Part shown: in pieces, positions 43,394-56,400 of the stretch
How the letters are laid out: each line of letters starts with the position of its first letter
Numbering within the stretch: position 1 is the first letter of the stretch
Assembly: GCF_037325665.1 (NCBI RefSeq)
Contig: NC_090251.1
Location: forward strand, 36,105,464 to 36,169,463
From: Littorina saxatilis
Lineage: Eukaryota > Mollusca > Gastropoda > Littorinimorpha > Littorinidae
Length of the DNA stretch: 64,000 nucleotides
Reading direction: 5' to 3'
Translations under genes and position numbers: made by a program
The notes under the pieces: model-generated
Database searches by the model: none
Seen by the model: only the letters and a program-made list of their open reading frames with translations
Told to the model about the DNA's origin: nothing

Positions 43394-45304
43394 TCATTGG
43401 GGGTGAGGCTTACGCCCCGACCCCCTGGAACCCCCGAAAGACTGACCCCTCTTAGGGTATGGAGCTCCACGCCCCCTACCCCTGGAGGAGAATGACTGCT
43501 TCTGGGCCTTCCCACCACCTGACGAAGACGTCTGAGGCTTAGCGGAAGAAAACGCCTGAGTCTGAGACTTGCCCTGAGGCTTCTGGAAGCCCTGTGAAGC
43601 CAGACACGCGATCGCTACATCCCGCGTGTCCTGCGTCTCTTTCTGGAGTGCATCGAAAGACGCCTGCCCTAAGAGAGACCCCTCAGCAAAAGGGGAGACC
43701 TTCAGCCTCTCCACAGTCGCGGTGTCCCGAAATCTGGACCCCGTCAAGAAGGCTGACCTCCTTGAAAGAACTGTGTGAGTATACAGCCGGGCAGACAAAG
43801 CAACCTGTTCTCTAGTCACCTTGCCCAGAGTAGCCAGCAGTGTCGAAACATCTGTCGGCGACGCATCAAACCGAAATTCAAAAGGATCAAGAGATGTGGC
43901 AATCGATCTGGACAAAGACCTTTGCAGAGACTCCGACAAGGACGTGAGCTCCAGCAAAGACCGTCCAACTTCCTCCAAGGCTGAGAGAGAACCGTCAGTA
44001 CATGGGACAACTCTATCCCTATTGTACCCATCTTCTCTCAAAGCAGCAAGTTCCGGCGTCACCGGAAGTGCCCCTGACGGCAGAGCAAAAGTGTCAATCA
44101 GACTCACAGGATAAGGGTTGAGCTTGAACTTCGGAACACCGGAAGCTGCTCGAGCCCCAGGTTGAGCCAGCCAAGAGACAACGTCTTCCGGAGCATCGCC
44201 GTGCTGAACCAACAACGGCACCGCCGGTTTGCGTTTACCACACAAGACGTTCGCCATTTCATAGGCAATAGTTGACGATTCCCGGAAGCGGAAGCGAGGC
44301 CGTTGCTCCTGTGCACTCCGGAAATCGTCAAAAGCAGACCGAGGTGGGTGAAGCTGAGCCTTGTCCTTCACCACCCCTTCCGGAAAATATCTGAACGCCG
44401 TTTCCGCCGCCAGCGCCACTGCGGCTGACAGCTTCATGGGCAAATTCAGTTGGGAATCCTCTACCACTGAGGCATCCCCGTCTTCCGCCCTACCCTCCGA
44501 CTCGAGATCAAGCTCGGAGCCAGGAGGCAGAACATCAGACAGTTTATCGTCGGCAGAACCGACCACTTCCTGCCCCCCGGGCGGAAGAGGACTAAAACGG
44601 TCCCCGATATTCTCATAAAGAGACGTACAGAGGCGCTCGTCCTTTCGCTGCTCATAAGAACTCTCACGGCCTCCAACGCACGAGAGAGCCCCCTGAGCTC
44701 GCACACCGGCAAGCGGTGTAGACATACCTTGTACTGGTGTCACATTCAGGAGAGACACCAACTTGGTACCCCCATCCTGCGAAGCATGGACATCCGCCCG
44801 AGTCACAGTCGCCGAAGGCTTAGCGGAAGTCGAAGCCGGAACTGCAGGAGACTGCCGTACCTGTGCTAAGGAGAGAACATCAGAAACACCAGACGGGAGC
44901 ACTCGTAATTCCTCCCTAGTGGAAGATAATTCCGACGCAAGTGTCGAAACTTGAGCGCTCAAAGTCAACAATAAAGACGCAACTTCAGTTGGCGCTAACC
45001 CAGGGCAGCCATCTGAAGTTGAAGCAGAAGCAGAAGCAGAAGAAGAAGAAGCTTTGCCCGAAACACCACTCTTGCCAGAACGTAAACAAGCCTGACCGGA
45101 AGTTAAACTGACGTCTGCTAACACGGGAGATTTAACAGAAGTTGAATCGGAAGAAACAGACCCGGATTTTCCTGCGCCCTTCTCTCTCCTCGAGCTTCGT
45201 TTAGGAGGCGAATCGTCAGGCACCTGCCTCGAACTCGGCTTCCTTTTCACGCTATCAACAAGCGCAGCCTCCGCCATAGCAAAATAACTCACGAAAAATT
45301 TCAA
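43394..45304 (-). CDS. DIRS-B gag-like first ORF
   Basis: The 636-residue first ORF has a Ser-rich N-terminal half and a conserved C-terminal half with LTSLSESLQRSLSRSIATSL and RLYTHTVLSRRSAFLTGSRF, alignable by eye with the D and A counterparts. It ends in a basic, Gly-rich tail (SSRGRGRGAPYPKRGQSFGG), plausible for nucleic-acid binding. Confidence 0.75.
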   Translation of the reverse strand: MKFFVSYFAMAEAALVDSVKRKPSSRQVPDDSPPKRSSRREKGAGKSGSVSSDSTSVKSPVLADVSLTSGQACLRSGKSGVSGKASSSSASASASTSDGCPGLAPTEVASLLLTLSAQVSTLASELSSTREELRVLPSGVSDVLSLAQVRQSPAVPASTSAKPSATVTRADVHASQDGGTKLVSLLNVTPVQGMSTPLAGVRAQGALSCVGGRESSYEQRKDERLCTSLYENIGDRFSPLPPGGQEVVGSADDKLSDVLPPGSELDLESEGRAEDGDASVVEDSQLNLPMKLSAAVALAAETAFRYFPEGVVKDKAQLHPPRSAFDDFRSAQEQRPRFRFRESSTIAYEMANVLCGKRKPAVPLLVQHGDAPEDVVSWLAQPGARAASGVPKFKLNPYPVSLIDTFALPSGALPVTPELAALREDGYNRDRVVPCTDGSLSALEEVGRSLLELTSLSESLQRSLSRSIATSLDPFEFRFDASPTDVSTLLATLGKVTREQVALSARLYTHTVLSRRSAFLTGSRFRDTATVERLKVSPFAEGSLLGQASFDALQKETQDTRDVAIACLASQGFQKPQGKSQTQAFSSAKPQTSSSGGGKAQKQSFSSRGRGRGAPYPKRGQSFGGSRGSGRKPHPQ

Positions 45305-45522
45305 AGAAAAACAATTTCAGAAAAATTTCACAAGTACAAAACAAGCGACGAAAACGTCGCTAAAGTTATAACAAAACGGAAAGATCTCACCACACAGCTA
45401 GGTAAAGGTGAACAGATAGGCGACGACCAAGGGGAGATGCCAAAGCCAAGGACTAAGGCGAAAAACTGCAAACAGCAGGAGCGTACATCAGAAGCGTCCT
45501 TCCCAGTTGAACCGCTGAGAGA

Positions 45523-45695
45523 GAATGATACAAATGGCGGCGTATGCGCACGCATACGGATGTTGGACCGGACATCGGTCTGATATTATGGGATGGATCA
45601 CTTTTTTTTAGGGTGGTCTCCCTTGTTACCAAGGGGAACGCGTACAGCGTTACCAGCACTGAACTAGAGTTAATTGCTATATGTGAGTTGGGTAA
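45523..45695 (-). repeat. DIRS-B right inverted terminal repeat
   Basis: The partner of 40032-40204; the outer extension continues to 45711. Confidence 0.9.
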
Positions 45696-45711
45696 TAATA
45701 TGTAATTTAAT

Positions 45712-45992
45712 TACATTTTAAGAGAAAATGCAAGGGTACAGTGATTATTTTCTTCGTGTTTGATACTATTTACAATAAAATATATATGTACTCTATCTCT
45801 CCACATTCAACGGCACAGACTTTTGCATACACCTGTTTCTGCAGTTCATTTTCATTCTTACGAAACAACAATTCACATGTCTAGAAACTCGGTGAAAATG
45901 CATTTTAGCCAGCCACCCACCCCAGCCAGAAGTTGGATGCTAACTGGAAACTACAACTACAGTTTAACCACTTTTCTTAAGTTCTTACACTA

Positions 45993-46024
<32 letters not shown>

Positions 46025-47489
46025 AAAAACAAAAAAAAAAACACCCACCCACAAAAAAACCATCCTGCACACACTACAACCGTTGACCAGGGTATCTTTC
46101 GTAAAATTTAAAAAAAAACAATGACAGAAATGTGTCTCGCAGTTGTCTTGGAATGTGCGTACCAACGTGAAGTAATTTCTGCCATTACCAAATTCATACC
46201 TACCAATGTGAGAAAAATTGCAACTGTTCTGATACCAGTCAAACCAGATCTGTATCTGATAGATTCTTTCTCACAACTGTAGCTGTATAACACAAAGTAC
46301 TGTTCTAAAGTTATCCCTGCAGTGAGAGGAAGAAACGCACATCAACAGTAAAACATGTTTATATGGGAGACCTTCTCGCGCCAGGACACCTCCAAGTAAT
46401 GGAACATTAGAGGCATTATTCTTTTCACAGTCTCAGACATGGGATTAGACCATCCCTTCATTTGGACAAGTACTAAACATCAACACACTGACTGCCTGCT
46501 TGCTGTGGCGAGCAGGCAATTTTTTTGATTAATCAATTTCTTTGAAAGCCACTACTGGATTTTACGATATTCATTTGTCCAACAACTGTCACTGCGCACA
46601 GAGAGCGTCCAGGCTGTTTATTTTTGGTATGTGACCAACTGGAGGGATGGTCTTATTCCATGTAAAAGCCTGGTCAGTTCTGAGACGGTGAGTCTAACAG
46701 TTTACATGGGAAGGACTGATACCATTAAGTACTTTTGTAGGTTGATCTCCACAATTTCTGAACATCCCTCTCAGGAAACAATCCCCCAAATAAGGCTTAT
46801 GGGTCAAATTCAACCACTTTTTCCTGTAAAGGGGGTCCCCAAATGGGCGTCACTTATCTATGTGTGGCACCGTATGAATTTCAGTGTGCTTTTTAGGATT
46901 GACAAAAACTGGTTTGAATGACCGAAACATAAAATGACTCAATTTTCTCAAGCAAACGAAAAAGTGTCCCCGAATTATTTTTGTGCAATATCAGCTGTTA
47001 CAGAACATAACTTGAACATGCTCAAAGTCATGTGACCACTGATGAGCGTTACTTAATATGTACAGGAAAAGTTGGGGTGATGTCGATTATGGGTAGAAAT
47101 AATTGAATTAGACCCCAGCAGCCAAAATTGGGATGTACGTGGTAGGTTTAATGCAGGAACCATGATTCCTTGCTCGTTTTTATGTGCGTGCAGGTCTTTT
47201 TGTTTTGTTTTTTAAACCTAGACATCAATTTGAATTCTCCAAGCCACTTTGCAGTGTCTCTAATAGTTGTACTTCTTATTGCTTGAAAATGACAATCAGA
47301 GAGCAGTCACTTTTAGTCCCATTCTCACCGCACACCTCGCTATCAAGCACAATATAATGTTGCCAGAACTGCTCAATACATGCAGTCTGTTTCACTTTCC
47401 TGACACACTCAGCAAACTGTCTGTGTTACACACAACTCTCTGAGACGTATCAACATCCTACAGCCACTCAGCCAAAGAAGTTGAGAAGC
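45712..47489. other. Intergenic region between DIRS-B and the RUNDC1 stop
   Basis: No gene is seen. It contains adjoining poly-C and poly-A tracts at about 46000-46040 and a dispersed-repeat fragment near 46610-46690 (TTTATTTTTGGTATGTGACC) related to copies at 34505, 36590 and 54220. The RUNDC1 3' UTR must begin at its right end. Confidence 0.5.
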
Positions 47490-50400
47490 TCAGAAAGCAT
47501 CGCGGATGTTGCTGAACGGCCGCACCGCCAAGTCCACAGGAAGCCGGAAGTTGATGACCAGAAGCTTCTCCAAAGACTGAAGAGCGTCCTCGAACCCTGG
47601 AAGCAAGGAATTTTGACTTAGTACATATCTTAATTCACTTGAAGTTTCATTTTGGGAGAATTGTATTTTCACATTGTCTAGTTTTACTGTGCAAATGACT
47701 CGGTTTGCTAAAATGGAAATCTTATGTACACACAGCATACATACTTTTAAAGGTCCTGCGCATGCTGTGAACAATCAAGCCTCTCTACAGTTACTGAACA
47801 ATAGTGTTCATGTTAAGCTTTGGCACATTCTGACCATGACTGTAGGGTACTGTACATATTTTTATTTAATCACAATACAAATTCGAAGGAATTCTTAAAA
47901 CTCAACAATTAAATATCTCGCGTTGGTGCATGTCTCTGAGAAACATCTTTACTCGAAAATTTTATTGTAAATTTTCATTTAATAAATATACCTACCCGAA
48001 TCACATGTAGCATTGACACAATCGGAGATGCTAGGTTCTGAAAAGGCTAACCGTCTAAGGGAAGCAACCCCAACCACAAAAAGTGTAAACGTAGCCATGG
48101 TAATGACCATACACCCGGGGAGTTACCTCCCATCGTGCATGCCATGTCACTACTGCTACTGAACACGTGGTTCATATCATTCGACCTAAAGAATAAATTC
48201 TCCAAATCAAAAGCGGGGTTGGCGGGAGGGAATATACTATGTGATTCGGGTAGGTATATTTATTAAATGAAAATTTACAATAAAATTTTCGATTAAATTA
48301 CATATTCCTACTCCGAATCACATGTAGCAGATTACAACAACAAGGCGGTGGGAAAGAAAAATCTAACTCACTCAAAAAACCTTGCCAAAAACCTGGACCG
48401 CTGCCAAAGAATCAGGGCGGTCCCAGTGGGAAAGAAAATCTAACCCACTCAAAAGCCCTTGCCAGGGCTGGCCCACTGCCAACAGGCAGTGAGGGAACCA
48501 AGGAAAGTCCTGATTGACAGCCGAGAAGTATCTCAGGCAAAGCGAAAGAGACAACCTCAGAGATCCAGAAAGCTGTGCTCAGCACTTCTTCCAATCTCCT
48601 AGCCGTAAAAAACAGCACAGGAATAGACCCAAGCCTTGGATTAATAACCCTGGCGAGCCAAGGGAAAGACAAGCTTCCCCCCCCCCCCCTTTTATTGGAA
48701 GGAAATGCTAATGTCCTGAGAAGATCCGTGCGTAAGGTTGTCCCCTCAACTGAGAAGGACGAACCCCCGCGGTGACCTTAAGACAACCATGCCAAAGTCT
48801 GCAAACCTTGGGATGTAGTAAAGCCCAAAAGGCTTGTGAGAAAGAAGTCAGCTCAAAATAAGAGTGACCAATCCCCACGAAAGAGCGAGAGAGAGACATC
48901 CAAGCACTACGTACCAGAGTCCACCTCGAAGAGAAAACTCACAAATAGAAGGTCGCCAGTCATCCCCTACCAGTCCCTGCGAACGCAGGGAGAGAGGTAG
49001 CACCCGACAGCAGCCACTTACGACTGTGCGTAAGCTACCGGAAGTGAGGACCCACGGTGGTCAAAAACCGATGTGACTGGCAACCATAAACAAAATGGCT
49101 AAAAGCCAGAATGTTCCCAAAACAGTCTGCTTGAAGGTAATCGAGAGTGAATCAAAAACCGAAAGCAGAAAACCAAGACTGGTAAACGTAAACCGTGAAG
49201 CCAGCCAGCCATAAGACTCCCGAAACCAGAGTTCTCAGGGAAAAAACAGGCAGTAAACTTCCTAGCCAAATCAAGAGCCTACCTGAGTTTGGCCAGAAAC
49301 CCAGAGCGCGTCTGTCCCTGTCTGAAGACAGAGTCCAACTCGGAGAAAAACGGACAACCGCCCTAGACAAAGTTGCCTTTTGTAGCCGGGCGACTGTAAG
49401 GAAACCCGACCCAACGGACGTCATCCGGACTCGCCTCATACTAAGATGAGGAAGAAGAGAGGAAAGGCCCAAGACTGAAGTCACAGGAACCGAACCTTAA
49501 CTAAACCTCTGCCCGAAGGAGAAGAGTAGCCAAAACCTGAGAGAGAGGAGGAAAGCCACAAAGAACTACTCCTCAAACATCCATTGTCCAAGACAATGCC
49601 CCCTCAGGAAAACCTGAATGTTACTTCCGAGGCCAACTCAAGTGAACCTTAAGTTTGGACGAAACACCAGAACGCGTCTGATCACTAGAGAAAGACAGAG
49701 TCCGACTCGATGAAAGACAACAAGGACCAAAGTCCGAACGTTTGTGGCCAAACAGGGGTAACCTGAAGCCAGAGAACCCCACAAGCCACAAGAAACGGGA
49801 AGGCAACAACCACCATCGCCGCAACGTGGAATGGCTGTTGCCCGGCCAAGGCTGCCTATTGGCTGCCAGCTTAGCTTAACCAGAGGAATGAGCATGCTTC
49901 TGCTAAGCATGTTTCTGAGTATGCTAGCCCTACCTTCCTTCAACCTTTGTAAAGCAGTCAGAGACCTGGTGATCTCTACTCGACTGAATCTCTACTGCAG
50001 GCAAAGTTTAAGCGACTCTCTTTGACTGTTCAGGGAACTGAGAACGCGAAAGAAACGAGTCCCTCCGACACCCGCCGTACGAGCGTAGAGAAGGAAGGGC
50101 AGCCTCATCTGCTCCATGCTCACCCTAGCAAGGGCTGGCCAACAGAGTAGAGAAAGGAGGCAAGTTCCAAAGGCTGAATAAGCAAGAAGGAACAAAAGGT
50201 GAAGCCCGTGTAGCCGAAGCCAGCCAAGGCTGAGCATGTTCCGGAACTGAACCATAGTAGAAACAGCGGCAGAACCAAAACACTAGAGATACCACCTTCG
50301 GGAGGAGATGGCCTAGCCAAAACCTGCAAACCGTGGTACCTACAAAAGGTGACTAAGGAACCGGAAGTAGAAAAAACATCCTATCTTCACGGAACGGAAG

Positions 50401-53400
50401 TCCGACATCGACAACAAAGTCAACCAACAAGGAAGCCACCAATGTCGATGCACCCAAGGGAAATCCTGAGCCGAAGCTTGAGCTGCGACGGAAATCCAGA
50501 ACGTGTTCGATTGCTGACTAAAGACTGAGAACCAGAATAGCTCAGCTACGAACGCAAACCGAAGTCACAGTTGCTGGTGGTAAACTGATGAATGAGATGA
50601 CCGGAAACCGGAAAACCATCCAACCGGAAAAAGACCTGACTTATCCCCCTACTGACGGTCGTGAATAGGGGAAACGTCCAGGGCCACCCGAACTGACTAG
50701 GCAGTAAACGCAACACCCAACAGGTAAAGTGAAGACTGCCCCGGCTGAGGCTAAAAGCCTAAATGCCCGTAGGCCAGCCGCTGTTCCTCACCCACCGACC
50801 TCCGAAGGAGTGTCAGGAAGAGGAGAAGTGTATCCGAACAGAGCCGGAAATGCAGCAGACAAAACCGCAAAAAACGGAAGCGAAAGATGCATAGAGTAGA
50901 CTGAGGCCGGAAGCCCGAACGCCCGTAGGCCAGTCCTCTGTCAACTCCAGTCAAAACCGCAACGTGTACTTGAAATGGAGGACTTATGCTTCCAGTAAAA
51001 CCGGAAACACCACGCCGACAACGGCTGCCGCACTGGTGAAACACAAATGCCCACGACGGAACAAGAGTGAGACAGACCAGAAGAGGACTGGGGCCGGAAC
51101 CCGAACGCCCGTAGGCCAGTCCTCGATCAACCCCAGACAAGCCACTACGTGCGCTTGTGATGGAGAACCTATGCTTCCAGACAGGAAGTGTAGGAGGCCG
51201 AAGCCCCGCCCGGGAAAACCTTCGACGTGACCTCTGCCGCAGCTTAGAGGACAGCGTTAAGCCTTTTTCCCAATAACCAGCCCGTGTGGAATCGCTGACG
51301 ACAGACTGAATGTCCGACACAACCGGCGAAAAAACCGAAGTCCACGTACTGGTGGAAGGCCGGTGAAACGGCATAACCGGAAAACCGGAAATCCGTCCCC
51401 CCCGACGTCGTCCTAACTCATGCCTCGACCAGGCTAAGAGAGAGAAGACGGCAAGTCTGCAGCCGCAGCCACCGGAACGGCAGTCGACGCGACAACCGAA
51501 GGTTGAAACGCTGACTACATCGGCCAGAGCTGAGACACCACCTGCCCGAAGGGCTGGCGTTGCTCCTCAGCTACCGACATCCGGGAGGAAGTGGAAGCGA
51601 AAGGAGCAGTAAATCCGGGTGGAGCCGGAAAGCACCAGACGAGACCGCGAAAAGCGGAAGCGCCGAATGCGAGGACGGAGGCCGGAAGCCCGAATGCCCT
51701 AAAAGGCAACGTCCGGTCAACCCCGGAAACGACCACAGCGGGTGCGTACGTCAGAGGACCTATGCTTCCAGCGAGTGCCGGAAGCGCAGCGCCAGAAACG
51801 GCTACCGCCATTGCTCCGCCACACAATGGTCTTCGAGGAAGCCAGGGTGTGACTGAACAGAGGACGAATGCCCGGGGGGCAACGTCCGGTCAACCCCGGA
51901 AACGACCACAGCGGGTGCGTACGTCAGAGGACCTATGCTTCCAGCGAGTGCCGGAAGCGCAGCGCCGGAAACGGCTACCGCCACTGCTCCGCCACACAAT
52001 GGTCTTCGAGGAAACCAGGGTGCGACTGAACAGAGGACGAATGCCCGGGGGGCAACGTCCGGTCAACCCCGGAAACGACCACAGCGGGTGCGCACATCGG
52101 GGGACCTGGTCAACCCCGGAAACGACCACAGCGGGTGCGTACATCGGGGGACCTATGCTTCCGGCGAGTGCCGGAAGCGCAGCAGTCGGAAACGGCTAGA
52201 CAACTCCGGAAACGACCCCAGCGGGTGCGTACGTCGGAGAAGTAGCCGGAACCAACTGCCGCCATTGCTCAGCCACACAATGGTCTTCAGTGAAGCCAGG
52301 GTGCGACTGAACAGGGGTTTGCGGGTCGTGAACCCGCCGAAAAGAGCTGTGTCCCAGCAGGGACTGTCCGACGGCCTCACGAGGGCCTGTGGACCAGCTC
52401 GACTTACTTGAATCGCCAACCACAGCGGTAGAAGACGAAGAAGCAAAACATCCGCCCTAGACAACGTCTCGGCCGGAAGCGTCAAAGAAGCCAACAAGGT
52501 GACGTCGCCCACAGACAGCGGGACCAACGGAAGACGCAGGCTTGGAACGCGAAAAATTCTTCACAAAGATAAAGCAGACACCTGCAACACCTGATCTGCT
52601 AACGGCAGAGAAGGCGAGGAGAAGAAACAGGACGTACAACAGTATATGACTGCCCCACAAAGTGTTTGTTCGAGGCAGAAAGAGTAACGAACAAAACATA
52701 ACAAACATGTTAAATCCGAAACCACGACCAGTCCTACGGACTGGTAGATACCTGCTAAAGCCTAGCCAAGTAAACCACTGTCAGCAACGCTGATACACAA
52801 AATGGCGGCCAAGCGATAAGTTACTGGACAAAATTTAGAAGTCCAAAACGGACGAAAATTAAGCAATAACAAAAATTCCTGTCAAAGTAATGACGAAATA
52901 TGAAATGGCTTACCAACTAACAAAGCAGAAGGCAAAAACGCAGGTAAAGTAAGGAGAACCTCACCATAACATAGGCCTAGCCACATAAATAAGCTGTCAG
53001 GAAAGCTGAGCAACCGAAAGTGGCGGCCACAAGATAAGTTACTGAAACGCATTTAGGAGTCCAAACGGACAAAAAGTCAGCAACTATAGATAAATTCCTG
53101 TCAAACCAAAGACAAGAAGGAACAAGCTTACCAACTAAACAAAGCAGCAAGCAAGTAAGAAGGTAAAATTACGTTTACCTCCAAAATACATCGGCCTAGC
53201 CACAAAAATCTGTCAACTCATGCTGACAACAAAAATGGCGGCCAACAGTAGTCACTGAAATATCACAGGTCCAAACACGGACGAAAATCAGCAACTACAA
53301 CAAATTTCCTGTCAAAATAATGACCAAAATGGAAAGAGCTCACCAACTACGAAGCAGGAGGCAAGATAGACGGTAACGTGGCCGGTGGGTGTCAAAACAA

Positions 53401-56400
53401 CACCAAACAGCGCAGCCACAGGGGAGCCCAAAAATCAACAACCTGCTCCCTCGAAAGCTGTAAGGTCGAATGATATGAACCACGTGTTCAGTAGCAGTAG
53501 TGACATGGCATGCACGATGGGAGGTAACTCCCCGGGTGTATGGTCATTACCATGGCTACGTTTACACTTTTTGTGGTTGGGGTTGCTTCCCTTAGACGGT
53601 TAGCCTTTTCAGAACCTAGCATCTCCGATTGTGTCAATGCTACATGTGATTCGGAGTAGGAATATGTAATTTAATCCAGGTACATGAACAACGACTTTTG
53701 TGTTTCTTGTAAGTCCTCTACACAAGCACTCGCACATTCAAAATGTTCAGTCAGAAATTTGCTTCCCTAATATGCCAGCCTTTCTAAATTCTGATGCCAG
53801 GTATGAAAAGCCTCCGCCAGCATTTCTAAATTCTGATGCCAAGTAAGATAAGCATCCGCCAATGCGAGTGCAGCTTATTGTTATTGACAAGCGTGTACCT
53901 GTGCGAGCCACATAACTCCAGTCTTGATAGTACGTGTCAATGAGGGTCTGCGTCCTGAACAAGAGTCGAAGCCATGTCACCAGTTTACGCTCACTGCACA
54001 AGGAATAACAATCATTTAACATAAAAGATTACAGTCTAAAAGTCATTAAAGCAAAAGTACAACCACTGATATTTTGTGTTGTTGTTCTTGGGATTTTTAT
54101 TTGGCGAGTGTGTGTGTGTGTGCATGCCTGCGTGTGTGTGTATTCCTTGGTGTGTGCATGCTGAAGTGTGTGTTTTGCTTTGTTTTGACGCCCCTTTCCT
54201 GACACATTTGTCAATCAGCCAAATTAATCCAGCAAAACAGTCAGAATGCAGCCACGCTATTCATTTTGGACAGATCATAGTGTATGGGAGAAGGATGGTA
54301 CCGTTAACAATTACCTCACATTTCTCAGTTTTGGCTGTTTCACTCTTGCATCAATAAAAACTACCCACATATACTCACACATTCACAAGATTAATACTGT
54401 AAACACAACAACAACTGACTTGAGGGCAAGACAGATGAAGGCCTTGAAGTAGGAATCCTCGCCACGTTTGTGAGGAACGTGGGACTTGAGCACTGTGTCG
54501 ATGGCTCCCAGCAGCGTCTGCTTGGCGGTGATGGGCTTGCCCCCCACAATGTCCAGGTGAAAGGACTGTGACAGCATGCGCGCTGGTGACTCATTGTACT
54601 CACGCCCATGCTGTGGACAAGAGAGGGTACAGTGATAACGGTGAGGGTATGTATAAGACTTGATACACTAGAAACTCAGTGAGGCACATGCAAGAAATAT
54701 GTTAAAGAATGGAGTGAACAGCAGCTTAAGGCATCTACAGATTCACATTTCTTTGACTGAAGGTTAGACACAGGCTATGTAATTGGAGACAAACTCTCGT
54801 GTTTATACAAAAGCTTACGGAAAATTGCCCACAACTGACTAAGGTGGAGCCAGCTGGTGCAGCGCTCGTCAGTGCAGTGCCCAAACAACCCTGGCAGGTT
54901 ACGGCTTTAACACAATGGGCTCAATCAAATCATTGATAGCCTGCAATCAGACCACTAACCCCAGCCGCTTGCAATTCAAATTTTGGTCAACAATGCAAAA
55001 AACATTCAGATATCAATCCATTTTAAATGGAATTCTCCCTATTTTTTACCATTGAATGCTCACAAGCATGCATTTTTTTGTAGTCTTGACCACCCACCTA
55101 AACATGAAATTTAGTAGGCCACTGACGTCACATTGCTCAAAGAAGGAAATCCAATGTTCAATCAATATAATAGATTTCAAACCCAGCAAAATCATCATCA
55201 AAATCTTGTCTTCCTCTCAGACGCCCTTTCAGTCCTACAGGCCCTAGAGAACGACAAACTCCCACAGCTGGCCAAAGCATTACATATGGTCAGACAAACC
55301 AGAAGAGTTGTCCTCCAGTGGATACCAGCACACTGTGGGATACCAGGAAATGAAAGGGCAGATGAGCTGGCGAAAGAAGGAGCCGTGGAAGACCAACCTG
55401 AAAACAGTGTCAGCTTTAGTGAGCAGAAGACAATCATCAAGGCATTGATGAGGCCAAGGACAAACAGAGATGACTACCACACAATGTCCAGAGAGCAGCA
55501 AGTCAACCTCATCAGGCTGCGTACTGGCCACAACAGGCTCAATGCTCACATGAACCGAAAGTTCAAGCTGGCGCCATCACCAACCTGTGCCTGCGGTCAA
55601 GAAGACCAAACAGCGGAACACATCTTACAGCGATGTCCCTTACTAGATGAGGAACGAAAAGAAGTGTGGCCATCACCAACTCCCTTGCAGACCAAACTAT
55701 ACGGCAGTCGACAGGAGTTGGAGAAAACGACAACATTTATCACCAGTGCTGGACTGATCGTGTAACCTCTGCGAACGCCAAGAAGAAGAAGAGATCATCA
55801 AAATCTACCTTCATTTCATAGAACTTGGCCAGGAGATCCCAGGCATGCATCATGCGAGTGACATCCCCAGAGCGGGTGGGGAAGCAGCCAAGCGGCACCA
55901 TGCTTGTGCTCTGACCCATCTGCAAACAGACCAGTAATGGCACATGAGGATAAGAATAACATTTTATATAGTCCTGTGAGGTTACCCTAATGGAAATTCC
56001 GGTTGCTTTCTCTCTTGGGAAAGAAAATTGGCATACAATACTACCTAATTTGTTTTTTTTCTTCTTTTTCCTGCATGCGTGTTTTCATGTTTCCAAGTCA
56101 ACAGGCAGAGCATGGCAAACTAAGTACAGTCCAACCTGTCCTGGGGACCACCTCTTGATCGCGAGCACCTGCCCATAAAGACCATCACAAAGAATCTCCA
56201 GTTTTGTTGTTGTTATTTGTTCATTTACACAGGCATATGTGGCTCTTTATGGCTGGAAACGGTGCGAGCTGGATGTCATAGGAGAGTAACTTTCCCGTCA
56301 AAAAAAGTTCTTGGGTCGGGAGAAAAAAAAATAGGGTCAATCGGGAAATCAGAAACATTGAATTATTTTCTTGGCCTTACCTCCATCAGTCCGTGCTGCA

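Larger units (their letters stand above)
39992..45711 (-). mobile_element. DIRS-type retrotransposon B, intergenic
   Basis: The same layout as element A is seen: gag-like, RT/RNase H and tyrosine recombinase on the - strand. Inverted repeats are 40032-40204 and 45523-45695 (173 bp, identical by eye). The internal complementary region at about 40275-40375 is the complement of both outer ends, meeting at 40330. There is no target duplication. It is the most complete of the four, with about one break, and young. Its terminal repeat sequence differs from A and C. Confidence 0.92.
47953..53675 (-). mobile_element. Non-autonomous DIRS-type element C, in the last RUNDC1 intron
   Basis: DIRS ends are complete: inverted repeats 47996-48187 and 53463-53654 (192 bp, identical by eye) and an internal complementary region at about 48240-48345 made of the complements of both outer ends. 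The repeats resemble those of element A (GAAGCAACCCC, GGAGTTACCTCCCAT, GAACACGTG in the same order). The interior carries no recognisable RT, RNase H or recombinase; it is built of gag-region-like DNA with repeated CCGGAAG motifs, a ~173-bp array (50.8-52.3 kb) and three ~205-bp leader repeats (52.8-53.4 kb). It is non-coding yet young, so it was probably moved by enzymes of another DIRS copy. Confidence 0.85.

Noticed and set aside
47490-47774. Assigning the last RUN exon to another RUN protein (RUFY, PLEKHM, SGSM)
   Set aside because: The C-terminal DLAVRPFSNIRDAF ending and the WSYVARTGFEDAL segment fit RUNDC1 best from memory; a protein search with the joined host exons would settle it.
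50751-51374. 207-codon ORF in DIRS-C as a gag or recombinase
   Set aside because: The repeated SGVDRGLAYGRSG phrase comes from the tandem array; no conserved gag, RT or recombinase motif is present.
51707-52226. CRISPR-like array (regular repeats)
   Set aside because: The units are contiguous 173-bp tandem repeats without unique spacers, in an animal genome.
51591-52411. Overlapping ORFs of about 200 and 158 codons in DIRS-C
   Set aside because: They are open because the 173-bp array is GC-rich and repetitive; no domain is visible and similar shadows occur on both strands.
55133-55206. N-terminal extension of the LINE ORF upstream of 55207
   Set aside because: The target duplication places the element start at 55207; the earlier codons are intron read-through.
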